A stretch of DNA of 64,000 nt from Clarkia xantiana subsp. parviflora (lineage: Eukaryota > Streptophyta > Magnoliopsida > Myrtales > Onagraceae). A model generated the notes under the pieces. It saw only the letters and a program-made list of their open reading frames with translations, was not told the DNA's origin and ran no database searches. Numbering within the stretch: position 1 is the first letter of the stretch; every line of letters starts with the position of its first letter. Location: contig JAPTYO010000005.1 of the NCBI GenBank assembly GCA_036873135.1, forward strand, positions 18,000,666 to 18,064,665, given 5' to 3'. A program made the translations under genes and the position numbers. Below, in pieces: positions 10,283 through 21,979 of the stretch.

Positions 10283-12820
10283 ATGACGAGTGATCGCAAC
10301 CCTCCCGAAGAGGTTAACGCGAGAAATGCAAGGAAAAGGCCTGGACGTCCTAAGAAGTCTCCGGCAAGCAAAAGAGCAGGAGGTCAGAAGCCAGCTGGAA
10401 GCCAGCTGGAAGCCAGCCGGGACCTTCCCACATACCGAGAGCTACTTCTGTAGCTTCTTCCATGCCAACCGAGGATGTGCCCGACGCACAGCACAACCAC
10501 CATGAACCAAGTAACGAGCATCGCTCACCCCCACCTGGTTTCGAGCCAGAGATGCATGATGATGATGATGAATTTCAGACTGAAACGCCGCAAGGCGAAC
10601 AACAAAGAACGGGAGCAAACCCGATGTCTACCGTTACTCCAGCAATGATGGTTGCGCTGGAAGAATTACTTGCATTCCGCGAGTCACTGGAAAATCAAGG
10701 ATATGTGGCCCAACCACCTCCAACCGCCCAGGAACACGCTGCGCCAACAAGAGAAATGTCGCAAGACACTACCCACCAAGGCGGTCCATTCCAGGGTAGA
10801 GACCAACATGCAAGATATGAAGCCGCATGTTCATACACTCCTTCCCAAGGAGCCCGTCATTGGAGGAATGAAAGGCAACCATCATACCACTGCTCACAGC
10901 AGCCAACGAAGGATGATCCCTTCCACGCCACAAGCAGAGATCAATCTGACATCTACCATAACACTGGTCGGCGAAATCCTGCAATGGATTATGCTGCACC
11001 TGTAAAAGGGTTTACTACCGAGATGTTAGAAGAAATTGTTGAGAAGAAGATGAAAGAAGCAAAGATGAAGGGTATGCACGCGCTTGAAGAAAGGGCGTCG
11101 CATCCGTTCGCGGACCACCTTGTAAACAGTCGCGTCCCAGACGCAATGTACCGGATTGGAGGAGATCTCTATCGCGGAAAGGGAGATCCAGTGGAACACG
11201 TGCAGAAGCACGATGCCTCTCTACTAGGAAGAACGAAGAACCCACATCACTTTGCAATGACGTTTTCACAAACTCTTGCCGGAACAGCAGCACACTTGTT
11301 CTTCTCGCTGCCATGCGGAAGCATCACCTCATGGGCGAACCTGAAGGCTAAGTTCATTCAACGATATATGGGCGATCGCACATTGCTGAAAGGAACAATT
11401 GCTCTGGACGACGTCCAACAGCAAAATGAAGAATCTCTCGCGGAGTATTACGTTCGCTTCAACCATAATATCTATGATATTCAGGGGAATCTGACGTAAG
11501 GAGAGATAGTTCGAGCATTCATCCGAAACCTCGGACGAAGAGGCTACGCCTTAGCAGAAAAGATGGCAAAGCGCCCACCTGAAACTCTTGAAGAGTTAGC
11601 CGCAAGAGTTAAATAATACATAGACCTAGAAAGGTTCAGGATCCAGAACAAGGCGAAAGTCTCTGCTGCAAAGGCGAAAGAAAACCCAAAGCAGAATCAA
11701 GCAAAACCGCCCTCAAGCGGTCAGCAAGGAAGAAATTGGCAGCCTCAGCCGAAAAGGCCTTTTCAAGGAGATTTCCAGAAACCAAGAGAAGTAAACCTCG
11801 CTGACTGCATTCCATTGAATGCGCCGCTGTCCGTGATATTGAAGGAAATGAAAGATGCGAACATATGGAAAGAGCCGAACAATTTCAGAAAAGGCCCGTT
11901 AGGGAAAGACAAAGACAAGTGGTGTGAAAACCACGAGGTCTTCGGCCACGAAACGAACAGCTGTGTTAGCCTACGTTTCCGCATTAACAACTTCGTCCTT
12001 AAGGGCGAATTGAAGCAATTCGTCGATCAAGGAGAAAGCCCCCAAAAGAAGACTCAAGCAGAGTCATCAAAGAGAGGAAGCAAAGGCAAAGAGAAAGTCA
12101 ACAACAACCCTCCGCCAACCAAGCGAGGTGTTATCAACGTCATCCACGGAGGACCTGCCGCCGGAGGACAAGTGTCAAATGCTCGGGACATTTATGCATC
12201 CCAAGCAGCAACATTACCAAGATATGGAAAGCGCAAACAACCGGAACAAGATGACGTGGTTATCCAATTTTCCAGGGAGGACTTAAAGCATATCGTTTAC
12301 TCTCACGACGACGCTTTAGTCATAACCATGGACATCGACGAATATGATGTGAAAAGAATCCTCGTTAATGGTGGAAGCTCCGCTGATATTTTACATGTCA
12401 AAGTCCTAGAGCAACTGGGAAAATCAGTTAAAGACTTGACTCCGGGAACTTTCTCGCTAGTCAGCTTTGCCGGGGCAGCCACATACCCCCTTCGCGCTTC
12501 CTGTCATCCTAGGCCAGGGGTGGAAAGCATTGCACGTCAACGTCACTTTTGTCGTTGTGGAATCTCTTGGGGCATATAATGGAATTTTAGGGCGAACAAC
12601 GATCAACCCTTACGTGATCGTGCCCTCTACTGTCCATCAGAAGATGAAATTCCCTACTGACCACGGGATCGGGGAAGTACTAGGCGACCAGATATCCGCA
12701 AGACGATGTTACGTCAACGCCCTAAGAGCAAAGCACCATGTCCATGTGGCGATGGTGAATTCTTTCAAGAAGCAGAAAATTGTTGATGATGGAAGGCATG
12801 AGCAAGCTGTTATAGTCTAG
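10283..12820 (+). pseudogene. D1 gag-protease remnant
   Basis: From the ATG at 10283 the frame encodes a basic, Lys/Arg/Pro-rich N-terminus. A retrotransposon gag core follows, with FAMTFSQTLAGTAAH (11253-11296) and FIQRYMGDRTLL. After it come a zinc-knuckle-like WCENHEVFGHETNSC and an aspartic protease region (VNGGSSADIL near 12365). An 11-bp tandem duplication near 10390 shifts the N-terminal frame. TAA stops occur at 11497-11499 and 11614-11616, a ~8-bp deletion near 12490 shifts the protease, and a TAG closes the frame at 12818-12820. The protease active-site Asp is replaced by Asn in both D copies. No RT or integrase follows. Confidence 0.85.
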
Positions 12821-13191
12821 AAACCACAAGAGTACGTTCAGTACTCATCATGGAACCAGATATGGCTCGTCAAGCAGGGTGAAGGTGAGCCAATCATGAA
12901 CTACTTCAACAGATTCGCTGCCAACGCCTCTTTGGCAAAAGCGACAAGAGAGGATGTGATAAGCGTGTTCTTCGCAAACATGATCGCCAGATCCTTCCTT
13001 ATCTCCGGAAGAACTCATGGATGGAAAACAACCAGGACCATGGAAGATCTAAAAGACAAGCTCGAGACGGCAGACTTGTGTGAACAAGAACTGAGGTGGG
13101 GTACACCCCTCAGTTGGGACAAATAAGTCCAAGCTGAAACGAACAAACAGGAAGGCGCGAGCATCAATATGGACAACATCTTAACACCGCT
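12821..13191 (+). pseudogene. D1 second gag-like segment, cut by duplication junction
   Basis: After the protease the frame returns to gag-like sequence (NYFNRFAANASL, DVISVFFANM, then TMEDLKDKLETADLCEQE) where RT would be expected. A TAA interrupts it at 13124-13126. It stops at 13191, where F integrase begins. The same segment continues in D2 to 32240 with a second zinc-knuckle-like motif. Confidence 0.7.
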
Positions 13192-14475
13192 CAACCATCG
13201 ATCCGTCAGAGGTTTGCGCTATTGAAGCAGGATCGGAGGAAGAAGAGAATCCCACCTGGATGACCCCGATAGTCACATACCTGACTACGGGGGCACTCCC
13301 CGATGATGAAGTGGCAGCTGTTAGGTTGCGTCGAATCGTGTGCAACTACGTGATGGTGGATAACCAGTTATACAAGAGGGGGCATATAAAACCTTTTCTA
13401 AAATGTGTGGCGGAGCCTGATACGAATCGGGTCCTAAGAGAGTTGCACGAGGGAGTCGCGGCCTGTCATAAAGGGGCTCGATCCATTGTGAGGAAAGCGT
13501 TGAATCTAGGCTACTATTGGCCTTCGATGAACAAAGAAGCAACAGTGATGGTTCAATCCTGTGATGCATGCCAGAGGAACGCTCCGAATAGCGTGGCTCC
13601 TGCCGCGGACATGATGTCCATCAGAAGTGCTTGTGGGGCATTGACTTGGTGGGACCTCTTCCACAAGCGAAAGGTCAGTGCAAGTATTTACTCGTAACCA
13701 TCGACTACTTCTCGAAGTGGATAGAGGCTAAGGCGTTGGCCAAGACGACGGGGCAGCAGATCCTCAAGTTCCTTCAAACTCAGATCGTATCCCGGTACGG
13801 GGTTCCTCGAGTGTTGATCAGCGATAATGGCCCTCCGTTCAATGGGGCTCAGTTGAAGGAGTACCTGGAGGAATTGAACATTGAGCATCGGACAGCTTCC
13901 GTCCACCATGCTCAGACTAATGGCCAAGTCGAATCAGCCAACAAGATCGTGATGGATGGCTTGAAGAAGAGGGTCTATGCCCTGCAGGGTCATTGGCTAG
14001 ATGAGCTTGAAAACGTGCTATGGGCTGTTAGAACAACACCCAAGCAATCGACGGGGGAGACTCCGTTTGGCCTTGTTTACGGCACGGAGGCAGTGGCTCC
14101 CGTGGAGATACGGTGGCGTCCCATCGCAGGAGGTATTACGAGCCTCTGACAAACGAGGAAATGAGATGTCTGGATTTATACTTGCTCGAAGAGAAAAGGT
14201 GGAAGGCTGATGAAGTTCAGGCTCGGATGCGTCTGGCAACAGCCCGGTATTATAATCGGCGTGTCAAGTCCCGACAATTCTTCGTTGGAGAACTTGTCTG
14301 GCGGAGGAACGAGTTCGTTCATCAAGATCGGATCAACAAGCTATCACCGAAATGGGAGGGACCTTACAAGATTGTAGGGATGCCAGCCCCGAATGCGTAC
14401 AAACTAGAAGACCTTGATGGCAAGACGTTGAAACATTCCTTCAGTGGCGCACACTTGAAGAAGTATCATGTTTGA
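13192..14475 (+). pseudogene. F pol remnant: integrase and C-terminal domain
   Basis: The segment covers the end of the RNase H linker and the whole integrase of an F (same family as G) polyprotein. Visible are the HHCC zinc finger (CHKGARS...CDACQR, 13465-13577), the catalytic core with WGIDLVGPLP (13633), ISDNGPPF (13818) and the Glu in NGQVESANKI (13920), and a C-terminal RINKLSPKWEGPYKIVG region ending HLKKYHV at the TGA, 14473-14475. A 13-bp deletion near 13630 removes residues before the first catalytic Asp. A 1-bp deletion near 14109 shifts the frame again. The 5' part of F pol is absent because of the duplication junction. Confidence 0.9.
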
Positions 14476-15140
14476 TATTAAGTCGCCGCGAATGGCGCAA
14501 GTTATCTATCGATCTGACGTAAGCAAAGCTTTGAGTTATTAATGAATAAAAGAAGTTGCTTCCGATCAAATTGCGTTTAGATTCATTCTAACTGTTAGTA
14601 AGACGTCCCGAAGGACGCGATAAAAGCCTTACGAGGTATGAGTAAGTCGCCTTTATGGCGCGATAAAAGCCTTTCGAGGTATGGACAAAAGCCCTACGGG
14701 GTATGAGTAAGTCGTCTTTATGACGCAACCAAAAGCCTAGGTATGAAAAAGCCCTAAACGGGTCCGCATAAGTCGTCTATATGATGCAGCAAAAAGCCTT
14801 AAAGGGTACGATTAAATCGTCTGGAATGACGCGGTAAAAGCCCTAAGGGGTACGATTAAGTCGTCTAGAATGGCGCGATAAAAGCCTTAATGGGTGCGAA
14901 AAATCATCTTAAGTGATTTACAAAATTGCCTTGAAAGGCATGGATAAGAAACCTTAAGTGGTAAAGTCCCGAGGAAAATGTCGCAAAAGACATACGAAAT
15001 TACATTAAATGATATGGATGAGAAACCTTAAGTGGTGAAGTCCCGAGTAAAGCATCGAAAGGATGTATGAAGTCATCTTAAGTGATGCGTTGGAACGTTT
15101 TAAGTAACGGATCTAAAGTCACTTTAAATAGCGCAACAAT
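14476..15140 (+). repeat. F hairpin array in the pol 3' UTR
   Basis: Imperfect units of about 40-60 bp start directly after the pol stop. Each holds a 4-5 bp stem with a 4-7 nt loop, and the arms vary together. Examples: CGCC-GCGAAT-GGCG (14484-14497), CGTCC-CGAA-GGACG (14604-14617), CGCC-TTTAT-GGCG (14648-14660), CGTC-TTTAT-GACG (14713-14725), TGCC-TTGAAA-GGCA (about 14927) and AATCA...TGATT (about 14902). A second small hairpin per unit alternates CCTT..AGG and CCCT..GGG. Confidence 0.85.
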
Positions 15141-15259
15141 TATCGGGATCAAAACAAATGGAAGGAATTTCTTATAAGGGCTCAAAGGCCTAGAGGTTCC
15201 GATACAAAAGATAAGGAGGATACAAGGAGGAAAATTACAAGGACTTAAAGAATAGAACA

Positions 15260-18007
15260 TTAAGCTTGGTCCTTGTTAGAAGTTGGGTCCTCAGCAGCTT
15301 CGGAGGGAGCAGGAATCGAGGGGGCCTGGGCAGAAGGCTCCGCAGTCCGCGGAGTCAGGTCCACGGCACCTGAAGGAAGATCGGCCTCATCACTCTCTGC
15401 GGGGAGACTGAAGTACTTCTCCGCGATAGGGGCGAGGGTCTCGGACTTCTTGAAGTCGATGGAATCCTCGTATGCCGTATAGAGCTCCTCGACGGCATTG
15501 AACAGAACGTTCTCCACCTCGATTTTGCAGAACCCCACGGCATCCGCCTGGAAATCATCGGAGTTCCGATACTCCTCGCGACCCTTTGGCGACCCTCCTC
15601 GCGGCTTTGAGCCTTCGCCTCAGCCAGCTTGGCAAGAAACTCAGCCTTCTCAGCCTCGAGCTTCGCCTTAGCTTCCTCAAGTCCCGCCTTGGCTTCCGCG
15701 AGAACGTCTTTTCGTAGACGAGCTGCCTCTTCTCCGCCTCGTGCCGCCGCTGTTCCTCCTGGAGCATCCTCCGCTCCCGACGCAGCACAACCTCATGATC
15801 TTGGACCTGCTTGTGCAGGCCCAGAGCCTTCTCGCCAAGGAGGGCCTGCTCCTTGGCTATCTTATTCCCGGCCGCTACAGCCTCGTCGAGGTCCGCTTGG
15901 AGCTTGGCCAACGCGTCGGGGTCCGACTTGGCTTGTGCCTCCTCCAAAGCACCCTTCAGAGCCAAGATGAAGCCAAAGCAGCGCTGCTGGTCCGCGGTTT
16001 CCTAAGACGAAAGAAAAAAAAAAGAGGATTAAAATCTGATAATCGAAGGCAAGAACAATGAAGGCAAGAATAAAAGCGAGAATAAAGTTTTACCCCCATC
16101 CGACGGATAGCCATATTGCGGAGCTCCTCCTCGATATCCTCCCGCGCCAAGGAGATTGGGCGCCTCAAGGCTGGTGGAATTGACCCTGCCAGCAGATGCA
16201 GGGCCAATTCAGGCTGAAGGTCTCCCCGATGAAGTGAGACCCCTTGGAGAGACTCGATCGGGTTCCAGGGAACCGTCTCCTGGCCGGGGGTGAAAACCTT
16301 GTAAAGATTCTCGTCCACGGGGAGAGGAGGGATGACCCTGGAAGCCTCAGTCGAAGGAGCCACCTCAGTCGGAGGAGGCTCGGGAGTCGGAGAGCGGAAC
16401 TCCGGGGGAGGACTCCGAGACACGTCCTCCACAGTCGGCCTCAGGATGCTACGACCAGGCCTTTGGCGGGGAAGCAGGCCGCCTTCATTTGGATCCTCGG
16501 AGGAGGGGGAAGCCTCCAAGTTGGTCACCTGACGGAGCTGAGCTTCCGTCGGGGCATCCTCCATCATCGGCTCCTGTGGAGTCGCGGCCCTTGCTGGAGT
16601 AGCAGCCTTCCTCGGAGTGAGAGCCTCCGATGGACCTGCGGTTGCGGGACGAATGAAATCAGGCAGAGTATTATGAGGGCAACAGATGATTTGGCGCACG
16701 AGATGTTGGTCCTTTCCAAAGAAGTTGTAGTATCCCGCCTTGAGGACGCGGGGGGTTTCTCCTCGAAGTATATACTTAATTTCTCGGACCCGCGACTCCC
16801 GATCAGCGGGGATAAACTCATCGGGAACCAACCTCCTATATTTCTTAATAGCGAGGCGAACGCGCTTACCTTCCTCAGCAGTGGTGACACCGAAGGCTTG
16901 ATCTATCTCCTCCCTTCTGGCCCGCTTGGCCGTCCCGATCTGCTCTTCAGTCGGAGGAGCAGCAGAAGAGGAAGCTCCCTTCTTCAAAGACTTTCGCTTC
17001 CGCTTGGAGCCACCCTGGACGGCATCGGTCTCCCCCTGCTTCAACACGAGATGGGTCAGCAGAGATGCCTTTTTGGCTGCAAAAATGAAAATACAAAGTG
17101 GTTAGAAGTGTTACCCAGATAACCAAATCCTTGGAAACGGAATCGAGGAGCTGGACTCCGATCTGGATCAAGTCTCTCTCCACGAGCTTGTTGGCGTCGA
17201 GGGGAACGAATGATTCCCCCCAACGGTAAAGCTGGACCAGCTGGAGAGTGTTGAAGTCATCCTCGGTGTAGACTTCGAGCTTGGGGGCAGGGTCCGCCAC
17301 AACCTCCCATCGGGGCCATAGGATAGAGCTGTTCTGGACGAAGAAGTAATACTTCTTCCATCCACTATTGTCGGACCCTGAGTCGCGAATGAGCACCCGA
17401 TCTTTATTGAACTTCCAGGTCTCAGCATCCCAGCCGAACCGTGAAAGTTGCTCCTTTGTCCATTTGGGGAGTCGGGGAGAGAAGGAGCAAACACCAGCCT
17501 TATTACACTTCATTCCGTAGAAGGTGCGGAAGAGTAGCAAACTGTACGTCCACCGCTGGCGGAGGCACAGAACCTGGAAAGCGTTCCACACGCGGATAGC
17601 ATGTGGAGAGAAGGTGCAGGGATGTGTCTGGTAGAAGTTGCACATCTCCACCAGGTTCCCGCAAAAAGGGAATCGAATCCCAGCGTTTACCTGCCCGGTG
17701 GAGACGAACACCTCTCCTTCCCGAGGACGCGTGACGATATGCTTCCTCCTGGTGGTTGGGTGAGACTCGTAAGGGAAGCGGGGTTCCCAATCTGAAGTAA
17801 TAAAGCCTTCTCGGAGGGCAGCCTCATACGAGGTCTCAGAAATTTCGTTAACGGCAAGCTCAAAGACAAAAGGGGTCCTTTCCCCGGAACTGGCCTCGTC
17901 TAAAAACGGCCACAGACAGAAAACATAAGAAAGGAGGAGAAGGTAATGTCAGCAAATCCTGGAAGCAGAGAATGGAAACCTTTGAGAATGGAAACCTTAC
18001 CAGACAT
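15260..18007 (-). pseudogene. F antisense aORF (Transposase_28-like plus coiled coil), frameshifted
   Basis: Convergent with F pol. The ATG at 18007 starts a 7-nt first coding exon (ATGTCTG) followed by donor GTAAGG; the acceptor lies next to 17900. Then follow the conserved domain (GIRFPFCGNLVEMC, LFRTFYGMK; 17670-17500), a basic Lys/Arg-rich region (about 17040-16960) and a long Pro/Glu/Ser-rich linker. The Ala/Glu/Lys-rich coiled-coil C-terminus ends SNKDQA and a TAA at 15260. Frames shift near 15710 and again near 15580, so the coiled coil is broken. The G aORF on the other side of the window is its closest relative here. The function of these proteins is not established. Confidence 0.82.
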
Positions 18008-18175
18008 AGTTGATGGTTGCTTGGAAAGGATGAAGAAAGATATGAGAAGGGCTGGAGGCCTTGGATCACTGGAAGAGCAGATGAAACTTGGAGAAGAAGC
18101 TTCGAGGTTTGAAAATGGCAGAATTTCCAGAAATCAAAATGGTAGAGAAAAAGTGAATAGTGCCAGGGTTTTGGC

Positions 18176-18182
18176 TTTTATA
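18176..18182 (-). promoter_or_regulatory. TATA box for the F aORF
   Basis: TATAAAA read on the minus strand, about 170 bp upstream of the aORF ATG at 18007 and followed by a pyrimidine-rich leader. The G aORF has the same motif at nearly the same distance from its ATG, which supports a dedicated antisense promoter. Confidence 0.65.
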
Positions 18183-18613
18183 GGCAAAAGGACAGCTGGA
18201 CGGATTCGATCTGGACCGTTGAAGATGAAACGACTCTATCTTGATCGCCGAAATCATAGGGACGGTACGGAAGAGACGTTAGTGATGTAATGATTACTTT
18301 TTCAGAAAAGCAGCTGTCACGCCGGTTGGGGCGTCATTTCATTATCCCCAGCATTTAATGCTGTAGTAATCGAGGAGTCTCCTCGGATTTGGCAACTGTC
18401 CTTAGAGTCTAAGGAGTTATGAGTGAGAAGCTCTGTTATTCAAGAATTGTGCCTAAGGCAAAAGCCTCCGATGAAGATATCGGGAGGTCTGAAGACAAAA
18501 GCCTCCGATAGCAATATCGGGAGGTATGGAGATAAAAGCCTCCAATGATGAGGTTGGGAGGTCTGGAATTGAAAGACACGACGGACTGCAAGTCCCCCGT
18601 GTCTTGGGGCAAA
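18183..18613 (+). mobile_element. F 3' UTR and polypurine tract
   Basis: Non-coding sequence between the aORF promoter and the 3' LTR. It contains three spaced repeats of AAAGCCTCCGAT-type sequence with ATATCGGGAGGT (18465-18560) and ends with the polypurine tract GTCTTGGGGCAAA at 18601-18613. Confidence 0.75.
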
Positions 18614-19351
18614 TGATGGGTTCCGATGTAATCGTTAGCCCCGTTAACAGTCAATTGACGGCGAGCAAGTCCAGTGGGCCTCGTGAAAGGCCTGGAAGGC
18701 CCAAAAGCCTAGTATGAAGGGTCCCGATGCTAGCGATCCCGATATATGAGCTGAATGCTCCCGACAAGAAGCCTCTGAGTAGGCCCCGATATGCCTTTGA
18801 GAAGGCCCCGATAATAAAGCCCCGAGGAGGCTGGACCTATCTCGTGAGACAAAGGGTCCTGGGTGGTGACCTAGAATGAGATAACTCTGGAGTCCCCGAT
18901 ATGAATTGGGACTTGTGATCAGAGGATAAGACCGAGAAACCCGCCTACTAGATAGAGTAGTGGGGAGACGGTTAAGATACAGATAGCCTCCCCCGAGATA
19001 CGCAGGGCGTGCCCGAGATACGCGGAGAGTGGGCGAGATACGCAGAGCGTGGGGCGAGATATATGGAATCCCGAACAAGATATGCGGAATCATGGGTAAA
19101 ACTGCCAGGCGCGGTTACAGGTAACTGAGTAACTTCCCCTCCTATATAAAGGAGGAAGTTACCTCAGAAAACACACATTCTAATACGAGCTTAGATTACT
19201 GCTTACCACCCCATCATTCATATACTCATTTAAGCATCGGAGAGGGATTCTGGGTCACCACCCAGGTCATCCCCTTTTGCAGGATTACGCGGAGCCCAGG
19301 AGTTCAAGCTTTCCGTCAAGAACGTAACGGAGCTTCGCCCGTGATCCAACA
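18614..19351 (+). repeat. F 3' LTR (738 bp)
   Basis: It starts TGATGGGTTCCGATG after a polypurine tract and ends GTGATCCAACA. U3 holds short inverted repeats and a run of CGAGATACGC-type repeats (18990-19080). A TATATAAA box lies near 19144. The leader has GCATCGGAGAGGG, then CTGGGT (19250-19255) pairing with ACCCAG (19260-19265). Confidence 0.92.
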
Positions 19352-19552
19352 GTCACCTACTGCATTTAATAGTTGAGTGACCGAGAAATCTTTTCGGATT
19401 CGGTGGTTATCCTCTGAATATCGGGGAATCTTGGAGGAGGAGATCTGCTTCAAAAGATTTTCTGAGAAGTCGAAAGCCTCTGATGCCGATATCGGGAGGT
19501 TTGGAACTGGAAGACACGACGGACTATAAGTCCCTCGTGTCTTGGGGGCAAA
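19352..19552 (+). mobile_element. F2 3' UTR remnant with polypurine tract (right duplicate)
   Basis: Counterpart of 471-671. It ends with CTTGGGGGCAAA immediately before the LTR at 19553, so F is inserted just upstream of the end of a sister element F2. Confidence 0.75.
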
Positions 19553-20204
19553 TGATGGGTTTCGACATAGCCGTTAGGCCCATTGAAGACGAGTAAACGG
19601 CGAGATAGGCCCATTGAGCTCCGAAAGAGGCCTGGAGGGCCAATACGGGAAGTCCCGAAAAAGTCGGTCCCGACAAAGTCGGTCCCGACATAGGAGCTGG
19701 ACGCTCCCGATGATACGCCTTTAAGTAGGCCCCGATGATATGCCTTTGAGTAGGCCCCGATACTGAATCCCTGAGAATAGTGGCCCTGTCCCGACGACGA
19801 GGGTCCCCGAGCGGTGACCAAAGGAGATAACTCTGGAGTCCCCGACATCCGTCGGGACTTGCCACCAGAGGATGAGGCCGAGAAACACGCCCACTACCAG
19901 CGTAGTGGGAAGGTGGCCTGAAAAGACGGGACGTGGGCTAATGGGCCGAGATACACGGAACGTGGCAGTTATCCCAACAGGTAACTGAGGTAACCCCTCC
20001 CCTATATAAAGGAAGGAGTTACCTCAGGATGATTACGTTCACTTAAATACTGATATTTTCTTACCAGCATCGAGTTACTCATTTAAGCATCGGAGAGGGA
20101 TTCTGGGTCACCGCCCGGTCTATCCCCTTCTTGAAGGATTACTTGGAGCGAAGGAGTTCGGACTTCCGTCAAGAACGTACCGGAGTTCCAACCGTGATCC
20201 AACA
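19553..20204 (+). repeat. F2 LTR (652 bp, right duplicate)
   Basis: Counterpart of 672-1308. It is 15 bp longer because an AAGTCGGTCCCGAC unit is present twice near 19671-19700. It ends ATCCAACA at 20204 and directly abuts the truncated B antisense gene. Confidence 0.88.
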
Positions 20205-21979
20205 CAGGGCATAAAGGAGTAAGAATAAATACTCACAGGAGCAAGGCACGACAGTGCACCCTTAGCACATGCCTGCGCAGCTTCAGGATCACTCGGGCGA
20301 GTCCTCCAATCCCTGGGAGGAATAACCTGCTGGAAGACACAAACTCCCACCTCGGGAGTGGTCAAGCTAACCTCTTTCAAAAAACGAGGTCCTCTAGCAG
20401 AGAAGGGTACCCACTCATCGCCAACAACAAAGTCCTTGGAAGGACAAACCAACTCGGCCCGAGTAAGGGCGGCAACAGGCGGAATAGCTATAAACATATG
20501 CAAAGATAAACAAGAAGATCCAAGTACACCAAGTATAGCAACAATAACAAGATCAACCAATATACCTGTGCGGGGAGGCTCCTCCTCCGAAGTCCGGTCA
20601 CTCGACCGGGGGGCAGACATCACAGGTGCAGCAGGCACACGAGCCTCAACTCCCTTCCCTTTGCTAAGAGAAGGAGTCTTCAACACCTCGCCGCTGCCAG
20701 ACTTGAGGCACTTGGGATCACTCGAGGGTCGCACTTCGGAGTCGGGACGTTTCGCCTTGGCCCTAGGCGGAGTGTCGGCAGCCGCGACAACTCGTTCCGT
20801 CAAGAACGGGGATCGACCTACAAACAAGAACAAAGCAAGATAAGAACAAAGGAATTGAACACAGACAAGCATATCAACCTTAAAAATATACACCTTACCC
20901 GCACTCCCTTTGCCACGTCCATGCTTCATGCCCTGGAGAACAGCAGATACATCCGTGCGACCACTCCATGCAGGAGTAACAGGACCACCCCGAGAGCCCG
21001 CCTGCAAGAGGGAAGTTTTTCCATGACACCAACCCACACCACAACACAATGAAGTTATAAAGATTCATAACATACCGAGGTACCCCCCCGAAGGAGAAGT
21101 GAAAATCCCAGCCATGCGCAAATCTCGCTCCTTCACACAAGACAATGCCATGTATGTACGCGCCTTGTGCGCCTGATACACCTTATTCATCGCCGCTTTA
21201 TCAGACTCAGAGAATTCACGAAAAGCCGGCACGGGATCGGGCCTCGTAATCCAAACAATAGGCCAAGTCATCCCAGGGTCGTCAGTGAAGAAATAGTGTT
21301 CCTGCCAATGACTCTTCGACCGGTCGACAGCAGTGACAAAGCGAAGGGTGCTATCCCACTTCACTTTTCCCAACCCAAGATCAGCAAACTCCTCCCCCCC
21401 CCCCCCCCCACCCAATCAAAGGCCATCGAATAGAAATAGAACATAACCCCGACGAATCCGGACGCTAGAGCCGGAAGAAACATCTAAAGAGTAAGGTCGA
21501 ATAACTCCAGGACTGTCGATGACATAGTACTCGGAAGCAAACCCAGTACCGTATCGCGGCAGGTGCAAGATCAAGAGGGGAGATCCTGTAATAACGGCAC
21601 AACTTCCGCAAGTCCGAGCAGTAAGGGAAACGCAACCCCATTCGAATCTGGGAGGCATAAACAGCCGACAAATCTTCTGGAGGCACAGTGGGTATTCCCG
21701 GACTGGCATCAGTGATAATATCAAACGAGAAGAATGCCTCTCCCGAAGGGCAAAGCCCATAACGAATGACGAGACGCTGATATTCATCGCGATCCAATTT
21801 GTTACCCGCAAAGGTTTGCACTAAGTCCCCTGACTCCACGCGAGGCTCCAACTCGGGGGAAGAAGGTGTATCATCCATAGTCTCCGATTCGGAGGAATCC
21901 GTAAACTTTGAAGACTCAGACTCGGAATTCGAATCAAAACGAAATCTAACAAGAGGAGTGGGAATGTGGACTTACTCAT
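20205..21979 (-). pseudogene. B-element antisense aORF, truncated (right duplicate)
   Basis: Counterpart of 1309-3077 with the same domain order and the same missing C-terminus. It has extra damage: one G is lost just after the start region (GTGGACTTAC instead of GTGGGACTTAC), which shifts the N-terminal frame. The poly-C tract at about 21394-21408 is longer than in the left copy. The ATG lies at 21979. Confidence 0.8.

Larger units (their letters stand above)
1..13191. repeat. Tandem segmental duplication, left copy (5' part outside window)
   Basis: This segment matches 18879-31996 base for base apart from scattered substitutions (about 1% by eye) and small indels. It carries the same order: F LTR, F2 LTR, B remnant, E left part, D 5' part. 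The match ends abruptly at 13191/13192, where D gag sequence is joined to F integrase sequence. In the right copy, D continues normally past the same point at 31996. A simple tandem duplication joining that point in D back to a point inside F explains every junction seen. The first ~5.7 kb of this copy would lie left of the window. Confidence 0.9.
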
